Assembly (NCBI GenBank): GCA_949474265.1
Contig: CASXBC010000012.1
Coordinates: 1 to 33,240, forward strand
Direction of reading: 5' to 3'
DNA length: 33,240 nt
Source: an uncultured bacterium
GTDB taxonomy: Bacteria; Bacillota; Clostridia; Christensenellales; UBA1242
Below, one piece after another: positions 29,507 to 33,240 of this stretch. Under the pieces are notes generated by a model. That model was not told where the DNA came from, searched no databases, and worked only from the letters and a program-made list of their open reading frames with translations. Both the position numbers and the translations under genes were made by a program. Position 1 is the stretch's first letter. Each line of letters begins with the position of its first letter.

Positions 29507-29883
29507 TATAAATCTCCTTCAACTGATTTATTCAAAATCTCAATAAGTCTTTCGTTTTGTCCACTCAAATATAAAAATCCAATAAGAGCTTCAAAGGCGG
29601 TCGCTTTTTTGTAGGTCTCTTCATCAAAGTTTTTAGCAGAGTGCTTGCTGTGGGTATTTCTAGCTTTTCTGACAATGTCCATTTCAATTTGTGAAAGCTC
29701 TGATGAAATTTTTTCTAGTATTTCTTTTTGTTTTTTTGCATTGCAAAATTTGCTTGCAAGGGTGTGATAATTTTGCACTTTGTTTATTTGTCCACTCAAA
29801 ACTTTTTCTCTTACAAATGCCGTATGCACAGCATCTCCCATGAAGGCTAGTGCAAGAGGGGACAACTCTTCATATTTTTTCAT
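29506..29883 (-). CDS. mrnC: Mini-ribonuclease III
   Basis: LSPLALAFMGDAVHTAFVREKVL, RKARNTHSKHSAKN, YKKATAFEALIGFLYLSGQ. Confidence 0.9.
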   Translation of the reverse strand: MKKYEELSPLALAFMGDAVHTAFVREKVLSGQINKVQNYHTLASKFCNAKKQKEILEKISSELSQIEMDIVRKARNTHSKHSAKNFDEETYKKATAFEALIGFLYLSGQNERLIEILNKSVEGDL

Positions 29884-29891
29884 ACAAATCC

Positions 29892-30986
29892 TTAATTGTT
29901 GAAACGGAAAAGAATGACATCTCCGTCTTGAACGACATATTCTTTTCCTTCCATTCTTACTTTTCCTTTTTCTTTTGCTTTTAGAAAAGAGCCAGCTTCA
30001 ACAAGGTCATCAAAGCTTACAATTTCGGCTTTGATAAAGCCTTTTTCAAAATCAGTGTGGATTTTTCCTGCTGCTTGAGGGGCTTTTGTTCCTTTTGTTA
30101 TTGTCCAAGCACGTACTTCTTTCTCTCCAGCAGTAAGATAGCTTTGAAGCCCCAAAAGGTCATAACTTGCTGTAACCAGCTTCTCAAGTCCGCTCTCAGT
30201 TATTCCAAGCTCTTGCTTAAACAGCTCTCTTTCATCTTTTTCAAGACCAACAAGTTCTTCTTCTATTTTTGTGCAAAGGGTGACAACTTTTGAGCCCTCC
30301 TTGGATGCGATTTCTTTTACTGTCTTAACATATTCACAATCTGCTTTTCCTATTTCATCTTCTCCAATATTGGCTACATAAATCACCGGTTTTGAAGTCA
30401 AAAGTGCAAAATTCTTAAGCAGTTTTTTCTCTTCGTCAGAATATTCAAGAGTTCTTGCTTGTAAGCCAACTTCCAAAGCTTCTTTAATTCTAGAAAGCAT
30501 TTCAACACTTGCTTGCAAAGATTTGTCTTTTGTTTGATGCACAAGCTTTGCATTTTTGTCTAAAAACTTTGTGACTTGTTCAAGGTCGGATAATGCCAAC
30601 TCCATTTCAATGACATCAATGTCACGTTTTGGGTCAATTGAGCCACTTACATGAATAATTTTGTCGTTGTCAAAACATCTAACAACATGCACAATGGCAT
30701 CAACTTCACGTATATGACTTAAAAATTTGTTTCCAAGTCCTTCGCCCTTGCTTGCACCAGCGACAAGCCCTGCAATATCTACAAATTCGATACAAGCAGG
30801 AGTTATCTTTTGAGTGTTGTAAAGTTTTCCAAGTACTGAAAGTCTTTCATCTGGCACATCAACTATGCCAACATTTGGCTCAATTGTGCAGAAAGGATAA
30901 TTTGCACTTTCTGCACCAGCCTCTGTGATTGCGTTAAACAATGAACTTTTGCCAACATTTGGCAGTCCTACTACTCCGATTTTCAT
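29892..30986 (-). CDS. ychF: Redox-regulated ATPase YchF (Obg-like)
   Basis: MKIGVVGLPNVGKSSLFNAIT, DIAGLVAGASKGEGLGNKFLSHIREVDA, C-terminal TGS domain. Confidence 0.96.
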   Translation of the reverse strand: MKIGVVGLPNVGKSSLFNAITEAGAESANYPFCTIEPNVGIVDVPDERLSVLGKLYNTQKITPACIEFVDIAGLVAGASKGEGLGNKFLSHIREVDAIVHVVRCFDNDKIIHVSGSIDPKRDIDVIEMELALSDLEQVTKFLDKNAKLVHQTKDKSLQASVEMLSRIKEALEVGLQARTLEYSDEEKKLLKNFALLTSKPVIYVANIGEDEIGKADCEYVKTVKEIASKEGSKVVTLCTKIEEELVGLEKDERELFKQELGITESGLEKLVTASYDLLGLQSYLTAGEKEVRAWTITKGTKAPQAAGKIHTDFEKGFIKAEIVSFDDLVEAGSFLKAKEKGKVRMEGKEYVVQDGDVILFRFNN

Positions 30987-31001
30987 ATATTCTCCATAAA
31001 A

Positions 31002-31032
31002 TTTAGAGAGATAAACTACTTATCTCTCTAAA
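31002..31032. promoter_or_regulatory. Strong hairpin between the 31059 gene and ychF
   Basis: TTTAGAGAGATAA-ACTAC-TTATCTCTCTAAA, 13-bp perfect stem, no long T tract on the minus strand. Confidence 0.7.
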
Positions 31033-31058
31033 AAGTAAATTATCTATTATTGTAATTT

Positions 31059-33240
31059 TTAAAATATCATTCCTTCATCATCCTTCTTTCTTTTAGGTTG
31101 AGTTGGGTCTGAATAATTGTATTTTGTTGTGTCACCGGTTTTTGTTTCGCCTGCAGCTTTTTCTTCAGGTCTGATTTCATAATCAACCATACCATTTTTG
31201 TCTGGATGCTCAGCAGCAAATCTTTCTCCACGGGCTCTCACGATTTGTTCGGTGCTTGAAGTTTCATTATCAATTGATTCCCATAATCCAAACAGAGAAG
31301 CAAAAGGCGACCAACCATAACGTTTTTTAAGTTCTTCAAGTCTCTTCAATTCATCTGGTGAAATAGTGCCTTTATTTTGTTTTTCCATAAGTTCACGAGT
31401 TTCATTATATTCTTTTTGATCAAACCCATGCTTTTTGGCGAGTTTTTCGTCTTCCTTACTTAATGGGTTTGGAGTTGCTGGGGGTACAGCATTTTCATAA
31501 GATTTTTCCATTTCAAGATATACTTTTTGTTGTTCAAGTAAAATTTTATTCTTCCCTATAAGGTCATCTTTAAAGGTTTTATCAGTTAAAAGAAGATTAA
31601 TTGTAGAAAGTTGAGCGTTTCTTTCCCCATTTCTTGTTAACAGAGTTCCTGGGTCTCTAAAATCTTTAATTTCGTCAATTGAAACATTTTCTCTGGTTAA
31701 AGCTCTTCTAGACATAATAGGTTCAAGCGTCTTTTTTATTTCTGACAATCTATCTCGTTCTTCCTTGAGCATAATCAACTTTTTGTCAGTGTGAACTGCA
31801 AGTTCGACGGCAAGTTCAGCATTATTTTTTGCCAAGTTTGACTTTTCAGTTTCATAATAAGCTTTTTCTTTTTCAAGCTTTTTAATTTTTGCTTGCTTTT
31901 GTGCTTCAGTGAGTTTTGGGTCACTTTTAATTTTGTTGATTTCGTCTTTGATATTGTCAAGAGTTATGTCAATATCCATGATTCTATCTTGATTTTTGGC
32001 AATTTGTTTTTCAATTTGAAGTCCTTTGCCGTCAATTTCTTTCTTATGTTTTGCCCATCTTGAGTGTCTATAATTTGTAGGTCTAAGCCAAACATCTGTA
32101 AATAGTCCGGTGTCACTAGCAACCATAATTCCAAGCAATGGACCAGAAATTAAAGCTAAGAATGGCAAGAAGATTGAAAGCAGGGTGATAATAGCAAAGG
32201 CTGCAACCCAAGTCTTTTTGTTGTCGTCTTTGATACCTGTCCAAAGTTGAGTCCAATCTTTTTTAGGAGCTTCTTGCTCGACAATATCATCCACTGTTGG
32301 TCCAACCTTTCTATCTGGCTCTGGGAATTTTATATCAGGAATAATGTCAGGAGTTATTTCTTTAACTTCTTTCTGCATAGTTGCAACATTGTCATCAATA
32401 ATCTTAGCTTTGCCAAGTGGGTCATAGGCATAGGTGTGAATGTTTTGAGTGCCACTATCATCATTATAGTTTGTTCCACCACGTTTTCTAGCAGGCTTAG
32501 CTCTTCCTTCTGAGGAGGCAACATCTTGAGGGTCTCCAAGATTGTTTTTAACAAAATTGAACATAGCTTTATTTTGTGCTGGGTCTACAGGCATTTCAAC
32601 ACCTTTGTTTGTTTCGCCTTTTTTATGAGGTTCTTCAATTACCACATGATATTTATAAGATTTTTTACTTGTGCCTTCTACAGCGAGATATCCTTGTTTA
32701 ACTTCATGGTATCTTGGTTTTGTTCTATTTTTTTGTTCCTCATTTGAGGTATGTCCATAGAAATATGTTTTTGCGGGAGAAGCTGTTAAATCTTTTACAA
32801 AATCAGAATAAGTCACATTGCCTTTGTCGTCAAAAGTTGGTATAGAATAAAGTTCGTATTTTGGAGGCTCACCAATGCTTAATGCCTTGTTTGGGTCACC
32901 ATTTACAAGGTCAGCAGGAGTGCTGTTTCTGAGATTTTCTTGTTGCATCCTATAAAGCCTTGTTTGCATAACAAGCATTTGCTTAAAACTTTCAGGTAAT
33001 TTATCAAAATCCAAGAGACTGCCAGGTGCGGCAGGAGGTGCTTTGAAAACTCCTTTGAATTGTCTTGAACTTGTTGGGTCAAGGCAGTCACTGAGATATT
33101 GCCTTGAAACAGACATATCCATTGAAGCCGTGTCTTCGGTGTGTGTATAAACTTTGCTGTTGTCAATGTCTTGAAGGGCAACTCCTTGAGACTCTACTGT
33201 GAGATTGAAACTTCTGTTTGTTCCACTTCTTGTCCTTGCT
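31059..33240 (-). CDS. Large hypothetical protein, coiled-coil with a hydrophobic segment; 5'-partial
   Basis: Frame stays open upstream of the listed start 33122 to the window edge. KTWVAAFAIITLLSIFLPFLALISGPLLGIMVA hydrophobic stretch followed by a long K/E-rich coiled-coil. Confidence 0.75.
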   Translation of the reverse strand, partial: ARTRSGTNRSFNLTVESQGVALQDIDNSKVYTHTEDTASMDMSVSRQYLSDCLDPTSSRQFKGVFKAPPAAPGSLLDFDKLPESFKQMLVMQTRLYRMQQENLRNSTPADLVNGDPNKALSIGEPPKYELYSIPTFDDKGNVTYSDFVKDLTASPAKTYFYGHTSNEEQKNRTKPRYHEVKQGYLAVEGTSKKSYKYHVVIEEPHKKGETNKGVEMPVDPAQNKAMFNFVKNNLGDPQDVASSEGRAKPARKRGGTNYNDDSGTQNIHTYAYDPLGKAKIIDDNVATMQKEVKEITPDIIPDIKFPEPDRKVGPTVDDIVEQEAPKKDWTQLWTGIKDDNKKTWVAAFAIITLLSIFLPFLALISGPLLGIMVASDTGLFTDVWLRPTNYRHSRWAKHKKEIDGKGLQIEKQIAKNQDRIMDIDITLDNIKDEINKIKSDPKLTEAQKQAKIKKLEKEKAYYETEKSNLAKNNAELAVELAVHTDKKLIMLKEERDRLSEIKKTLEPIMSRRALTRENVSIDEIKDFRDPGTLLTRNGERNAQLSTINLLLTDKTFKDDLIGKNKILLEQQKVYLEMEKSYENAVPPATPNPLSKEDEKLAKKHGFDQKEYNETRELMEKQNKGTISPDELKRLEELKKRYGWSPFASLFGLWESIDNETSSTEQIVRARGERFAAEHPDKNGMVDYEIRPEEKAAGETKTGDTTKYNYSDPTQPKRKKDDEGMIF

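Overview
AT-rich, low-GC Firmicutes/Clostridia-like chromosomal window. It is mostly housekeeping: metG, hisS, helD-like helicase, gyrA, gyrB, glnS, sigH-like, rlmB, mrnC, ychF, rlmD, tRNA-Leu(CAG) and initiator tRNA-fMet. Accessory material sits between these genes. The observations I rate highest are: (1) a dense DnaA-box cluster (three exact TTATNCACA plus three one-mismatch sites in ~180 bp) beside an AT-rich stretch in the hisS/helD intergenic region, a candidate oriC or DnaA-binding locus; (2) a two-gene operon of membrane-anchored proteins, one 1526 aa and built of divergent beta-rich repeats, with no family I recognise; (3) a HipA-like protein gene carrying a G9 homopolymer, a possible phase-variation switch or assembly error; (4) a SLOG-like gene broken by a TAG stop at a likely Trp codon, divergent from an XRE regulator with a perfect 10-bp inverted operator pair; (5) a DUF11 cassette with a structured attenuator-like leader, a truncated second copy, and a degenerate tRNA-Leu(UAA)-like relic nearby; (6) recurrent leaderless-type promoters with TATAAT 6-7 nt before the ATG. 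No CRISPR array, rRNA, transposase or integrase was seen. All assignments come from reading sequence and motifs; no database search was run.
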